Of a stretch of DNA of 64,000 nt, positions 42,089 to 50,872 are shown in pieces. Below the pieces are notes generated by a model. That model searched no databases. It saw only the letters and a list, made by a program, of their open reading frames with translations, and was not told where the DNA came from. Position numbers and translations under genes: made by a program. Source of the stretch: Ureibacillus sinduriensis BLB-1 = JCM 15800 (GTDB lineage Bacteria; Bacillota; Bacilli; Bacillales_A; Planococcaceae); NCBI RefSeq assembly GCF_000772955.1, contig NZ_JPVO01000039.1, forward strand, positions 1-64,000. Direction: 5' to 3'. The stretch's first letter is position 1, and each line of letters begins with the position of its first letter.

Positions 42089-43410
42089 GTCCTTCTTGCA
42101 GATTGGGGGATGCTGAGCTCTTCTCTATATTTTGCAACGGTACGCCTTGCGATCGGAATCCCTTCTGCTAGTAAAAGGTTGGCGATTTTCTGATCGGACA
42201 ACGGCTTATTCCTATCTTCTGAGTCGATAATCGCCTTGATTTTTTCCTTAATTAATAATGGAGACTCCACTTCACCATTATGCATTTTTACGCCACGAAT
42301 AAAAAAGGTCTTCAGAGCAAATATCCCTTTTGGCGTTCGTATATATTTATTACTGATTGTACGACTGACAGTGGATTCATGAAGTCCTACATGATCCGCT
42401 ATCTCCTTTAGGCGAAGGGGGACCAATGCCTTTGTTCCTTTTTGGAAAAAAGCCCTTTGTTTTTTCAAAATACTTTCTGTTACCTTATACAATGTTTCGT
42501 GACGCTGCTCAATTCCACGCATCAACAATATAGCATCCGAAAGTTTTGTTTTTAAATATGTCCCCGTCTCCCCGCAATCAGTTATTCGAAGCAATTCTTC
42601 ATAATGTGGGTTAATTGAAATTTGGGGAAGATACATATCATTTATCGAAATGATATGCTCCCCATTAAATTCTTCTACAATAATATCGGGTATGATGAGT
42701 TCTTGTCTCGCGGACTGCACTGCCATTAGTGGCCGTGGATTTAACTGCTTAATATATGAGAATGCATTTTCTATTTCTCTTTTTGGTACGCCATACAGGT
42801 CAGCTACAAACTGAAAATCTCCTTGAGCCAAATCCTCAAGATGTCTTAGGATAAGTGCCTCGGTATGTTTCGGAGCGTTTCCATCCCGAGCTGCTTGTAG
42901 TTGCAAACACTCTCTTAAACTACGTGCACCTATTCCGGCAGGTTCAAAGCTTTGAAGCAGGGAAATAAGTTCGTCACATTTCTCAATCGGTACACGAAAT
43001 CGTTCAGCTGTTTCTTCCATATCACAATCTAAATAGCCTGATTCATTCAAATTACGAATCAAATAAAGGACAATTTCCCTTTCACTTTTCGTTAGCCGTC
43101 TTTGAACAGCTAGCTGCTCCATTAAATAGGGTTCAATCGAGCTATCTTGTTGTGGAATATGCAAAAGCGGATCAAAAAGGGCATCACTTTCATAATTGGA
43201 AGCCTGGGAATTCGGTACACGCGCCATTTCCAGTAAATGCTCGCTATTCGGTTCTATCAATTCGATAAGAGGGTTGGCGTTAGCTTCCTCTCTTATAATA
43301 TGTTCAAGCTCCTCCAAAGAATATTTAAGAATCTCTAATGATTGCTTTACGTAAGGTGTTAGGGAAAGTTTGGTTTCTAGCTTATGCTGTAAATGTAATG
43401 ATACCTCCAC
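42079..43410 (-). CDS. sigL: RNA polymerase sigma-54 factor
   Basis: 443 residues. Region I is the Gln/Leu-rich activator-contact segment (LQHKLETKLSLTPYVKQSLEIL), then the core-binding domain, then the helix-turn-helix LKEIADHVGLHESTVSRTISNKYI, and the RpoN box ARRTVAKYRE at 421-430, which reads the -24 element. GTG at 43410 follows AAGGGGG. It lies 16 bases downstream of the rocR gene on the same strand, so the sigma factor and one of its own activators are cotranscribed. It should drive rocD from the promoter at 44946. Confidence 0.95.
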   Translation of the reverse strand: MEVSLHLQHKLETKLSLTPYVKQSLEILKYSLEELEHIIREEANANPLIELIEPNSEHLLEMARVPNSQASNYESDALFDPLLHIPQQDSSIEPYLMEQLAVQRRLTKSEREIVLYLIRNLNESGYLDCDMEETAERFRVPIEKCDELISLLQSFEPAGIGARSLRECLQLQAARDGNAPKHTEALILRHLEDLAQGDFQFVADLYGVPKREIENAFSYIKQLNPRPLMAVQSARQELIIPDIIVEEFNGEHIISINDMYLPQISINPHYEELLRITDCGETGTYLKTKLSDAILLMRGIEQRHETLYKVTESILKKQRAFFQKGTKALVPLRLKEIADHVGLHESTVSRTISNKYIRTPKGIFALKTFFIRGVKMHNGEVESPLLIKEKIKAIIDSEDRNKPLSDQKIANLLLAEGIPIARRTVAKYREELSIPQSARRTKK

Positions 43411-43426
43411 TAGAATACCCCCTTTT

Positions 43427-44821
43427 TTATGTCTTCGGCACCTGTATATTTAGACGTTTCATTCGGTATTGCAAGCTTTGCCTGCTTAAATTCAACGCCA
43501 AGGCCGTATTGGTTATATGGTTTTTGTGAGCTCTTAAATACTGCTCTATCGTTCGCTTTTCAAACAACGCTAATTGTTCCGTCAAACCCGTGTTTTCATT
43601 ATTTTTCGGCGCTTCTGTAATTACCTGATGCGGAATAGGTCTTCTAGCTTCACTTTTACGATATTGATAAGGTAAATGATCAAACTCTATCACTTGTTCA
43701 TGATTCACCAAATTCATGGAAGCTTCAATGACATGCTCCAATTCGCGAATATTTCCCGGCCAACTTAAAGAGTCAAAAAATTGAAGTACATCTTCTGATA
43801 CACACTTTACGTTCAATTTGAACAATCCATTATATTTTTTTATAAATTCTTCAATCAGTATCGGGATATCCCCGTTACGTTCCCTTAATGGCGGGATAAA
43901 TAGGGTCACCACCGCTAAACGGTAATATAAATCCTTTCTTAAACGGTTATTGGCGATCGCATCAATTGGATCTTCGTTTATCGTTGCAATAACTCGTACA
44001 TCGATTGAAGTTTCCTTCGAGTCTCCAATTCTGCGTACTTTACGCTCTTGCAATAGGCGCAATAGTTTTGCTTGCAACGCAATATTTAAGGAATTCAACT
44101 CATCGAGCAATATAGTCCCGCCCTGTGCTTGCTCAAAAAGCCCCGGACTATCAATCGCCCCTGTAAATGCCCCTTTTGTCGTACCAAACAAAATCCCTTC
44201 GATTAGGGTGTCCGGCAATGCAGCACAGTTCTGTGTGATGAATGGGGCTTCTGAGCGTTCGCTTTCCGCATGAATGCTCTGTGCGAATAATTCCTTACCT
44301 GTTCCGGTTTCACCGATAATCAAGACATTCGAATTTGTCCGTGTCGCACGTTTTGCCAAGGCAATAACTTCTTTTAATTCACTGCTCTTGCCTATGATAT
44401 GATTAAACGTAAAATCTGTTTTCGTTTGTCTAAGATTTTGGCGGATCAATCGTTCCATCTTTGTCACGTCTGCCGCAATTTCTACGGCCGCACATATATC
44501 TCCGTCAACCTTTAGAGGAAATGTGTTATTAACGGTTGTAATCTCTACACCACGATTATTAAAATAGGTTTGTTTCACATTGACGATTTCCTCGCCATGC
44601 TGCAATGATTTCAATAACGTACTACTCTGGTTTTCTTGAAATTGAAAGACATCCCTTACGTCCTTATGCAAAACATCTTCCTTGTTCATCGCTTCCATCT
44701 CACGCATTTTTTTATTATAGATAATCGTTTTCCCATCTCCATCCACTGCATGAATTCCAACGCCTACCCGCTCGATAATTTCTTCATATAATTGTTTCAT
44801 TATACGCTCACTGTGATTCAA
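43427..44821 (-). CDS. rocR: RocR-like sigma-54-dependent activator
   Basis: 464 residues: PAS-type sensor (about 1-130), AAA+ domain (142-370) with Walker A GETGTGKE (170-177) and the sigma-54 contact loop GAFTGA (217-222), and a C-terminal Fis-type helix-turn-helix (TNTALALNLSRQSLQYRMKRL). Length and order match RocR of B. subtilis, the ornithine/citrulline-sensing activator of arginine catabolism. Start TTG at 44821 after GAGGTG. Divergent from rocD, with an activator-like palindrome and a -24/-12 promoter between them. Confidence 0.85.
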   Translation of the reverse strand: MNHSERIMKQLYEEIIERVGVGIHAVDGDGKTIIYNKKMREMEAMNKEDVLHKDVRDVFQFQENQSSTLLKSLQHGEEIVNVKQTYFNNRGVEITTVNNTFPLKVDGDICAAVEIAADVTKMERLIRQNLRQTKTDFTFNHIIGKSSELKEVIALAKRATRTNSNVLIIGETGTGKELFAQSIHAESERSEAPFITQNCAALPDTLIEGILFGTTKGAFTGAIDSPGLFEQAQGGTILLDELNSLNIALQAKLLRLLQERKVRRIGDSKETSIDVRVIATINEDPIDAIANNRLRKDLYYRLAVVTLFIPPLRERNGDIPILIEEFIKKYNGLFKLNVKCVSEDVLQFFDSLSWPGNIRELEHVIEASMNLVNHEQVIEFDHLPYQYRKSEARRPIPHQVITEAPKNNENTGLTEQLALFEKRTIEQYLRAHKNHITNTALALNLSRQSLQYRMKRLNIQVPKT

Positions 44822-44884
44822 TTCTCATCACCTCATTCCTATCATACTGCAAAAATATTATGCTAAAAAGGTTGAATTGCTATA

Positions 44885-44912
44885 AATTTTGCGCAAAATT
44901 ATTTGGCAAAAG
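44885..44912. promoter_or_regulatory. RocR upstream activating sequence
   Basis: AATTTTGCGCAAAATT (44885-44900) is a perfect 16-bp palindrome, followed by the half-similar TTTGGCAAAAG (44903-44912). It lies about 45 bp upstream of the -24 element. This resembles the tandem TTTGCA-type sites bound by RocR in B. subtilis. It also lies close upstream of the rocR start, allowing autoregulation. Confidence 0.65.
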
Positions 44913-44945
44913 ATAAAAACTAGTGATAACTACAGAAGAATGAAG

Positions 44946-44962
44946 TTGGCATGAAAATTGCT
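44946..44962 (+). promoter_or_regulatory. Sigma-54 (-24/-12) promoter of rocD
   Basis: TTGGCATGAAAATTGCT: the -24 GG and -12 GC are separated by exactly 10 bases, and the match to TTGGCAC-N5-TTGCW is nearly complete. The rocD start codon is about 150 bases downstream. Confidence 0.85.
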
Positions 44963-45110
44963 TATTAAAATATGATACTAGAAAGAAGAGTTTTTAATAT
45001 CAATAATTCAACTGCAATGGGTAACCAATACTGTGTTTCGCTCTGCATTTTGATTGTTGGTCATCGATTCAGACAATTTTTTTAGCAAGACTTTCTAAGG
45101 AGGAATTTAA

Positions 45111-46304
45111 ATGTCGACAAAATCAGCTAACGTAATTGAACAAACAGAAAAATTTGGTGCGCATAACTATCATCCGCTGCCAATCGTCATTTCGGAGGCC
45201 GAAGGGGTATGGGTACAAGACCCTGAAGGCAATAAGTATATGGATATGCTATCTGCTTATTCCGCACTCAATCAAGGTCATCGCCATCCTAAAATTATTC
45301 AAGCATTAATTGACCAAGCAAACCGCGCTACTTTAACATCCCGTGCATTTCATAATGACCAGCTTGGACCTTGGTATGAGAAATTAACGAAAATAACTGG
45401 GAAAAATATGGTATTACCAATGAATACCGGTGCAGAAGCTGTGGAATCTGCAATAAAAGTTGCACGACGATGGGCGTATGATGTAAAGGGTGTAGCAGAG
45501 AACAAAGCTGAAATCATCGGCTGTTATGGAAACTTCCATGGCCGAACGATGGGCGCCGTTTCCCTGTCATCCGACGAAGAGTATAAAAGGGGCTTTGGAC
45601 CTCTATTACCAGGGTTTATATTAATTCCCTACGGAGACGCCGAAGCTCTTAAAGCTGCTATTACACCAAACACAGCAGCATTCATTGTGGAGCCGATTCA
45701 AGGGGAAGCAGGAATCGTAATGCCTCCAAAAGGATTCTTGAAAGAAGTGGAACAAATCTGTAAAGAAAACAATGTTCTGTTTATTGCCGACGAAATCCAG
45801 ACAGGGCTTGCCCGTACAGGTAAAATGTTCGCCCATCAGTGGGAAGAAGTAAATCCAGATGTGATGATCCTTGGCAAGGCTCTTGGCGGAGGTGTATTGC
45901 CGATATCTGCTGTTGTGGCAAATAGCGATATTCTTGGTGTATTAAATCCAGGTTCCCACGGCTCCACATTTGGTGGCAACCCACTTGCTTGTGCAGTTTC
46001 AATTGCTTCCTTGGAGGTGCTTGAAGATGAAAAATTAACTGAACGTTCATTGGAATTGGGTAACTACTTCCAAGAACAATTACGTTCGATTAATCACCCT
46101 TCAATTAAGGAAGTACGAGGCAGTGGTTTATTTATTGGGGTTGAATTAACAGTTCCTGCCCGTTCATATTGCGAACAATTAAAGGACTTAGGTTTATTAT
46201 GTAAAGAAACGCATGAATTTGTAATCCGATTTGCCCCACCATTAATTATTACAAAAGAAGAAATCGATTGGGCTTTGGAAAAAATAAAATCAGTATTCGC
46301 TTAA
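45111..46304 (+). CDS. rocD: Ornithine--oxo-acid transaminase
   Basis: 397 residues, class III PLP aminotransferase. Seen: [41 protein letters not shown] and the PLP Lys256 in ILGKALGGG. It converts ornithine and 2-oxoglutarate to glutamate semialdehyde and glutamate in arginine breakdown. ATG at 45111 follows AAGGAGG. Controlled by the sigma-54 promoter and RocR site upstream. No rocE/rocF follows, so here rocD is a single-gene unit ending in a terminator. Confidence 0.95.
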   Translation: MSTKSANVIEQTEKFGAHNYHPLPIVISEAEGVWVQDPEGNKYMDMLSAYSALNQGHRHPKIIQALIDQANRATLTSRAFHNDQLGPWYEKLTKITGKNMVLPMNTGAEAVESAIKVARRWAYDVKGVAENKAEIIGCYGNFHGRTMGAVSLSSDEEYKRGFGPLLPGFILIPYGDAEALKAAITPNTAAFIVEPIQGEAGIVMPPKGFLKEVEQICKENNVLFIADEIQTGLARTGKMFAHQWEEVNPDVMILGKALGGGVLPISAVVANSDILGVLNPGSHGSTFGGNPLACAVSIASLEVLEDEKLTERSLELGNYFQEQLRSINHPSIKEVRGSGLFIGVELTVPARSYCEQLKDLGLLCKETHEFVIRFAPPLIITKEEIDWALEKIKSVFA

Positions 46305-46315
46305 TCAAGTTTTAC

Positions 46316-46353
46316 AAGAGGCTGTTCGAATTATTTTCGGATTGCCTCTTTTC
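46316..46353 (+). terminator. Terminator of rocD
   Basis: AAGAGGC (46316-46322) pairs with GCCTCTT (46344-46350), followed by TTCT. Confidence 0.65.
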
Positions 46354-46392
46354 TGCGTTAAGATAAGGGAAATAACTAAAGGAGTCATGTAT

Positions 46393-46944
46393 ATGCAAAC
46401 CATTTATCTATCTGGATACCGCCCTCACGAACTTGGTATCTTTAATGATAAACACCCCGGTATCCCAATTATTAAGAAAGCAATCGAAAATGAATTAAGA
46501 GGATTGTTTGACGAAGGGCTTGAATGGGTAGTGATTAGTGGGCAGCAAGGAGTAGAAACCTGGGCAGCAGAAGTCATAATCCATCTGAAAAATGAATATC
46601 CTAATCTTAAGTATTCTGTTATCACACCTTTTTTAGATCAGGAAAAGAATTGGAACGAAATAAAGCAACAAAAATATCACGATATTCTCTCCAAGGCAGA
46701 TTTCGTAACAAGTGTCACGAAAAAACCCTATGAGGCTCCATGGCAATTTATCGAAAAAGATAAGTTCATTATTCAAAACACCGATGGGTTGCTCCTGGTT
46801 TATGATGAAGATAATGAAGGCTCTCCGAAATATGTAAAAAAACTTGCACAAAAATATGAGGAACAGCATAACTATAGGATTATAGAAATTAATGCCTACG
46901 ATTTACAATCAATTGCAGACGAAATGCAAAGAGAGGAATGGTAG
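46393..46944 (+). CDS. ypsA: YpsA-family (SLOG/DUF1273) protein
   Basis: 183 residues of the YpsA type in the SLOG superfamily. Seen: IYLSGYRPHELGIF at the start, EWVVISGQQGVETWAAEV (the Rossmann-like nucleotide loop) and the NTDGLLLVYDEDNEGSPKYV block. In B. subtilis, overproduced YpsA blocks cell division and protects from oxidative stress; the ligand is thought to be a nucleotide. ATG at 46393 is 8 bases after AAAGGAG; an ATG two codons earlier is too close. Single gene. Confidence 0.9.
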   Translation: MQTIYLSGYRPHELGIFNDKHPGIPIIKKAIENELRGLFDEGLEWVVISGQQGVETWAAEVIIHLKNEYPNLKYSVITPFLDQEKNWNEIKQQKYHDILSKADFVTSVTKKPYEAPWQFIEKDKFIIQNTDGLLLVYDEDNEGSPKYVKKLAQKYEEQHNYRIIEINAYDLQSIADEMQREEW

Positions 46945-47079
46945 CGTTCATCTTGCATCTTGGCAGTATCGGTGGTTGGCACACCTATTATCCTCAGCGA
47001 AACTTCTTCATTCTTCACCCTTCTAGCTTTATCATTTATTCAAATGTTTTTCGAGGCAAAAATAAATTGATTAAATTTT

Positions 47080-47108
47080 CTGTCATTTTTATTTATTTTT
47101 GTTATAAT
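47080..47108 (+). promoter_or_regulatory. Promoter of the 102-residue protein gene
   Basis: -10 TATAAT at 47103-47108 with CTGTCA at 47080-47085, 17-bp spacer. It lies 45 bases before the ATG. Confidence 0.5.
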
Positions 47109-47152
47109 GATATGAAATCCAAAACATTAACTATTTTGAAGGAGATGATGCT

Positions 47153-47461
47153 ATGCAACAAATCAGATTTGTAAAGGAAGCAAAACCTATTAATGTATCC
47201 CATGATACTTACAGGAGGGAGTGCTGTTATACGAGCGGTGTCCATATTCCATATGATGATTTTGTCGGAATTTTGGAGAGTATGCCACATGATACAAAGC
47301 TTTACTTTGAATTCCACAATCCAGGAAAACAAATTGCTCCGGGCACTTATTTAAATGGTCATGCAGGGCTAGCAAGAAGTATCGTCAATTATTATCAACA
47401 AACGAAAGACTTGAATGTTAACGGTGTAATCGGCCAGGATTTCTATGTTAAAATTGTTTAA
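47153..47461 (+). CDS. Conserved-looking 102-residue protein, function unknown
   Basis: A soluble protein starting MQQIRFVKEAKPINVSHDTY, with adjacent Cys residues in RRECCYTSGVHIPYDDF, the block LYFEFHNPGKQIAPGTYLNGHAGLARSIVNYY, and a tail VNGVIGQDFYVKIV. AAGGAGATGATGCT precedes the ATG. It has a good promoter and terminator, so it is a real single-gene unit. I do not recognise the family. The Cys pair could bind a metal or form a redox disulfide, but nothing in its context supports either. Confidence 0.65.
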   Translation: MQQIRFVKEAKPINVSHDTYRRECCYTSGVHIPYDDFVGILESMPHDTKLYFEFHNPGKQIAPGTYLNGHAGLARSIVNYYQQTKDLNVNGVIGQDFYVKIV

Positions 47462-47492
47462 TTTCGGGGTGACAATCAGGTGAATACCAAGT

Positions 47493-47548
47493 AAAAACAC
47501 CGCTCTGTTCGAATGCCAATGGCGCTTCGCTTCAAGCGGTGTTTATTT
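47493..47548. terminator. Bidirectional terminator
   Basis: AAACACCGCT (47495-47504) pairs perfectly with AGCGGTGTTT (47535-47544). It serves the gene on its left and, on the minus strand, tusA. Confidence 0.7.
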
Positions 47549-47552
47549 TAAA

Positions 47553-47777
47553 CTATTTCTTTTGAATTGAGATTGTCCAAGATGCTTCATCTAGTTGCTC
47601 AAAGTTTGTAACCGTATGGCCAGCTTCTGCAGCCCAAGTTGGAATTGACTCTGTCCCTTGTGTACAGTCAAATTCAACTACGAGCACATCCCCTGAATTC
47701 ATTTCTTCAATCGCATTTTGTGCTTCTATTAATGGAAATGGGCAAACCATTCCTTTTACTTCTAAAGTCTTTTGCAT
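47553..47777 (-). CDS. tusA: TusA-family sulfur-carrier protein
   Basis: 74 residues. The signature GMVCPFPLIEAQ contains the active-site Cys of the CPxP motif, which carries a persulfide. ATG at 47777 follows AGGAGG. It is 33 bases downstream of the YeeE/YedE transporter gene, the usual thiosulfate-uptake pairing (TsuA/TsuB). It should take sulfur from the imported thiosulfate and pass it on. Confidence 0.9.
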   Translation of the reverse strand: MQKTLEVKGMVCPFPLIEAQNAIEEMNSGDVLVVEFDCTQGTESIPTWAAEAGHTVTNFEQLDEASWTISIQKK

Positions 47778-47810
47778 GTCTTTTCCTCCTAAAAAGTTTA
47801 TCCTGCTCGA

Positions 47811-48884
47811 TTAAGCGGGTGTTACTTGTTCTTTTAGCTTTGCTGCTTTCGCTTTTTGGCGCGGACGTACAAACACGAAGTAAGATGCTGTCCAAGTACC
47901 TAAAATCATGAATATGAGGCCGATCCAACCTTGCCAAGTCATCATCGCGGTCATCACCAACCCGTTCCCGATAGAACAGCCCCCGGCAAGACTTGCACCT
48001 ACCCCCATTAAATTACCGCCGATAAAGCTATTGATACCCGTTTTAACATCTGGCATTCTAAAGCGGAATTCCTTACTTGCTTTCGCTGCAATAAATGATC
48101 CTGCAAAAATCCCCAGCACCAAGAATACACCCCAGTTGATAAATCCTTTATCGCCCGTTGTCAAGTATTGCAGGATATTCGCTGATGGCGTTGTAATACC
48201 TAAACCAAAAACTCGGCCCGTTGCCGCGCTTAATGGCCATGCGATCAAAGCAATAACACCGATTAAGGTAGCAGTTACAAATGGATGCCAACGTTTTTCA
48301 AATAAAATATGGGCCAAACCTGTACGTTTCGGTTTTAATGCTGGAATAACTACTTTCGGTTTTGTTAATTGTTTATAAACTATTAATGCAACAATCACAA
48401 CAAAAGGAATAATGATAATCCAATGATTAATGCCGAAAGTTTCTGCAATTGAGTTTGTTGGGAATACAGCACTTTGTTGTGCTTGTTGGTTGAATGATGC
48501 CAAAACACCTGACTTCATGATCGTACTCATTAGCATATAACCAGCTAATGCAATCCAGCTACCAATTAGCCCTTCCCCTGCACGATACCATGTACCTGTC
48601 GCACAGCCCCCTGCTAGAATAATTCCTATTCCGAAAACAAAAGATCCAATAATGACAGAGACAATGGAAATAGAACCAGCAGAATACTCAAATACGCCTA
48701 AATCTATTAGTAAAAATACACCCACACTTTGTACTGCAATGGCAATAAGCAATGCATAAAACATGCGGTTATTTTTTGCTATATACATATCACGGAATCC
48801 ACCTGTTAAACAAAAACGGCCTCTTTGCATAACGAAGCCTAGTAATGCTCCACAAAGCAGTCCGGTAATAATCATGTAAGACAC
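47811..48884 (-). CDS. YeeE/YedE-family thiosulfate importer
   Basis: 357 residues, about nine helices, in two similar halves. Family Cys-bearing motifs are visible: GRFCLTGGFRD near residue 26, FGIGIILAGGCATGTWYRAGEG near 90, and LAGGCSIGNGLV near 310. In the TsuA structure such Cys residues pass thiosulfate through the membrane. Paired with tusA downstream. The ATG at 48884 is preceded by GGAGTGAG. The control region upstream (48885-49067) has no site that I recognise. Confidence 0.85.
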   Translation of the reverse strand: MSYMIITGLLCGALLGFVMQRGRFCLTGGFRDMYIAKNNRMFYALLIAIAVQSVGVFLLIDLGVFEYSAGSISIVSVIIGSFVFGIGIILAGGCATGTWYRAGEGLIGSWIALAGYMLMSTIMKSGVLASFNQQAQQSAVFPTNSIAETFGINHWIIIIPFVVIVALIVYKQLTKPKVVIPALKPKRTGLAHILFEKRWHPFVTATLIGVIALIAWPLSAATGRVFGLGITTPSANILQYLTTGDKGFINWGVFLVLGIFAGSFIAAKASKEFRFRMPDVKTGINSFIGGNLMGVGASLAGGCSIGNGLVMTAMMTWQGWIGLIFMILGTWTASYFVFVRPRQKAKAAKLKEQVTPA

Positions 48885-49067
48885 AATCTCACTCCTATTC
48901 TATTTTAATTCATAGTAAGTTGATATGATTATATTACATTCATTATTGCTACTTTACAATAGTTTTTTTGTATACAAAAACAATAATAGAACCTTTGTCC
49001 TATTACAGAGTATTATTTTTACATTCCAACTATTTTTATAAAGTGGGAATAATTTGTATGAAAAATG

Positions 49068-49096
49068 TTGACAATTCAATTGATAATGATTATCAT
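49068..49096 (+). promoter_or_regulatory. Strong sigma-A promoter of fumC
   Basis: -35 TTGACA at 49068-49073, exactly 17 bp, -10 TATCAT at 49091-49096. The -10 lies inside the Fur box. Confidence 0.75.
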
Positions 49097-49100
49097 TATC
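49082..49100. promoter_or_regulatory. Fur box over the fumC promoter
   Basis: GATAATGATTATCATTATC, a 19-bp palindrome differing from the classic Fur consensus GATAATGATAATCATTATC at one (central) base. It covers the -10, so iron-loaded Fur would block transcription. Confidence 0.85.
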
Positions 49101-49157
49101 GTATATTACTACTCTTTCGAGACGAACCCCTCACACTTCTCGAATAAATTTGATGGA

Positions 49158-49200
49158 AAATGGCAAATCTACTAAAGGTTTGCCATTTACTATTTTGTCT
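49158..49200 (+). terminator. Hairpin in the fumC leader (possible attenuator)
   Basis: AAATGGCAAA (49158-49167) pairs perfectly with TTTGCCATTT (49179-49188), followed by a broken T-run (ACTATTTTGTCTT). It lies between the Fur-box promoter and the fumC start at 49252, so transcripts from that promoter must pass it. Confidence 0.5.
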
Positions 49201-49251
49201 TCTAATTTCGGGTATAGCATACATATATACTATTAAAGGAGTGTTGATAGA

Positions 49252-50643
49252 ATGGAATTTCGAATTGAAAAAGATACATTGGGTGAAGTGCGCGTACCAG
49301 CAGACAAAATTTGGGGCGCTCAAACTCAACGAAGCAGAGAAAATTTCCAAATTGGCGAAGAAAAAATGCCTATCGAAATTATTCACGCATTTGCTACATT
49401 AAAAAAGGCAGCCGCCATCGCAAATAAGAAATTAGGCAAGCTACCAGAAGTTAAAGCGGATGTAATTGTTGCTGCTGCAGATGAAATTCTAGCTGGTAAA
49501 TGGGATGACCAATTCCCTCTCGTAGTGTGGCAAACCGGAAGTGGTACACAATCCAATATGAATGTAAATGAAGTGATTGCCTTCCGCGCCAACCAAATGC
49601 TTGAAGAACAAGGGAGTTCAGAACGAATCCATCCAAATGATGATGTCAACAAATCACAAAGCTCAAATGACACATTCCCTACCGCTTTGCATATCGCAGC
49701 AGTAGAAATCGTCGAGAACTATTTAATGCCCCGACTCCAATTATTAAAGGCTACTTTAAAGGAAAAGTCGGATGCATTTAACGATATTATTAAAATAGGC
49801 CGCACTCACCTTCAGGATGCAACGCCACTAACATTAGGCCAGGAAATTGGCGGCTGGCACCATATGCTTGTAAAATCCGAAAAGATGATCATGGTGAATA
49901 CACAATTTTTAAAAGATCTTGCCATTGGCGGAACGGCTGTTGGAACCGGCATTAATGCACATCCAAAGTTTGGCGACATGGTTGCTGAAGAGATAAGTTC
50001 ATTAACCGGCATGTCCTTTAAATCTTCCGAAAACAAATTCCATGCACTGACAAGCCATGATGAAATCGTCTCTGCTCACGGTGCATTAAAGGCTCTTGCA
50101 GTAGATTTGATGAAGATTGCCAACGATGTTCGTTGGCTGGCAAGTGGACCGCGGAGTGGAATCGGTGAAATTACTATTCCAGAAAATGAGCCTGGAAGTT
50201 CGATTATGCCCGGGAAAGTAAATCCTACCCAGAGCGAAGCGATGACAATGGTTGTCACACAAGTGGTCGGAAACGATGCAACAATCGCCTTTGCAGCATC
50301 ACAGGGGAACTTCGAGTTGAATGTTTTCAAGCCTGTTATCATTTATAACTTCCTGCAATCAGCTCGTCTTCTAGCAGATTCCATGAAGTCATTTAACGAT
50401 AATTGCGCAATCGGTATTGAGCCAAATAAAGAAGTCCTTGAACGAAATCTCGAAAATTCATTGATGTTGGTCACAGCATTAAACCCGTATATCGGCTATG
50501 AAAATGCGGCTAAAATTGCGAAAAAGGCACATAAGGACAGTACGACATTGAAAGAGGCTACACTTTCGCTTGGGTTATTGACCGAAGAACAGTTCGAGGA
50601 ATATATTGATCCAAAGAAAATGATTTATCCAAATGCAGAATAA
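49252..50643 (+). CDS. fumC: Class II (iron-independent) fumarate hydratase
   Basis: 463 residues of the fumarase/aspartase superfamily: [14 protein letters not shown] near residue 98, the [17 protein letters not shown] active-site segment (about 124-140), TxLQDATP and the signature [13 protein letters not shown] around 310-325 that carries the catalytic serine loop. It interconverts fumarate and malate without an Fe-S cluster. ATG at 49252 follows AAAGGAGTG. The Fur box upstream predicts induction under iron starvation, as reported for fumC in some bacteria. A double-hairpin terminator follows. Confidence 0.95.
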   Translation: MEFRIEKDTLGEVRVPADKIWGAQTQRSRENFQIGEEKMPIEIIHAFATLKKAAAIANKKLGKLPEVKADVIVAAADEILAGKWDDQFPLVVWQTGSGTQSNMNVNEVIAFRANQMLEEQGSSERIHPNDDVNKSQSSNDTFPTALHIAAVEIVENYLMPRLQLLKATLKEKSDAFNDIIKIGRTHLQDATPLTLGQEIGGWHHMLVKSEKMIMVNTQFLKDLAIGGTAVGTGINAHPKFGDMVAEEISSLTGMSFKSSENKFHALTSHDEIVSAHGALKALAVDLMKIANDVRWLASGPRSGIGEITIPENEPGSSIMPGKVNPTQSEAMTMVVTQVVGNDATIAFAASQGNFELNVFKPVIIYNFLQSARLLADSMKSFNDNCAIGIEPNKEVLERNLENSLMLVTALNPYIGYENAAKIAKKAHKDSTTLKEATLSLGLLTEEQFEEYIDPKKMIYPNAE

Positions 50644-50656
50644 TACCAAAGACAAA

Positions 50657-50757
50657 TGATGCTGGGACAGAATCCGAAGACACCATTTCCTTGATTAGGA
50701 AAATGGTGTCTTCTTGATGTAGCTAAGAAATTCCCACTTCTATCCCGGCCTCTTTTA
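50657..50757. repeat. Nested-hairpin intergenic repeat acting as terminator
   Basis: An outer imperfect stem, GCTGGGACAGAA (50661-50672) with TTCTATCCCGGC (50738-50749), encloses a perfect inner stem GAAGACACCATTT/AAATGGTGTCTTC (50676-50713), and a TCTTTTAT follows. The GCTGGGACA...TCCCGGCCTC layout matches a repeat common between genes in staphylococci and Bacillales. It ends fumC transcription. Confidence 0.65.
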
Positions 50758-50872
50758 TCGTTCAGCAAGGAAATCGTATCGAAGTTTGTTAATCCCAGTC
50801 TTAGATAATAAAATCAAAATAATGGTAGTAAGTGATATCGTAGTTCTTGCCATTGGGATGACTTCCCATAAA

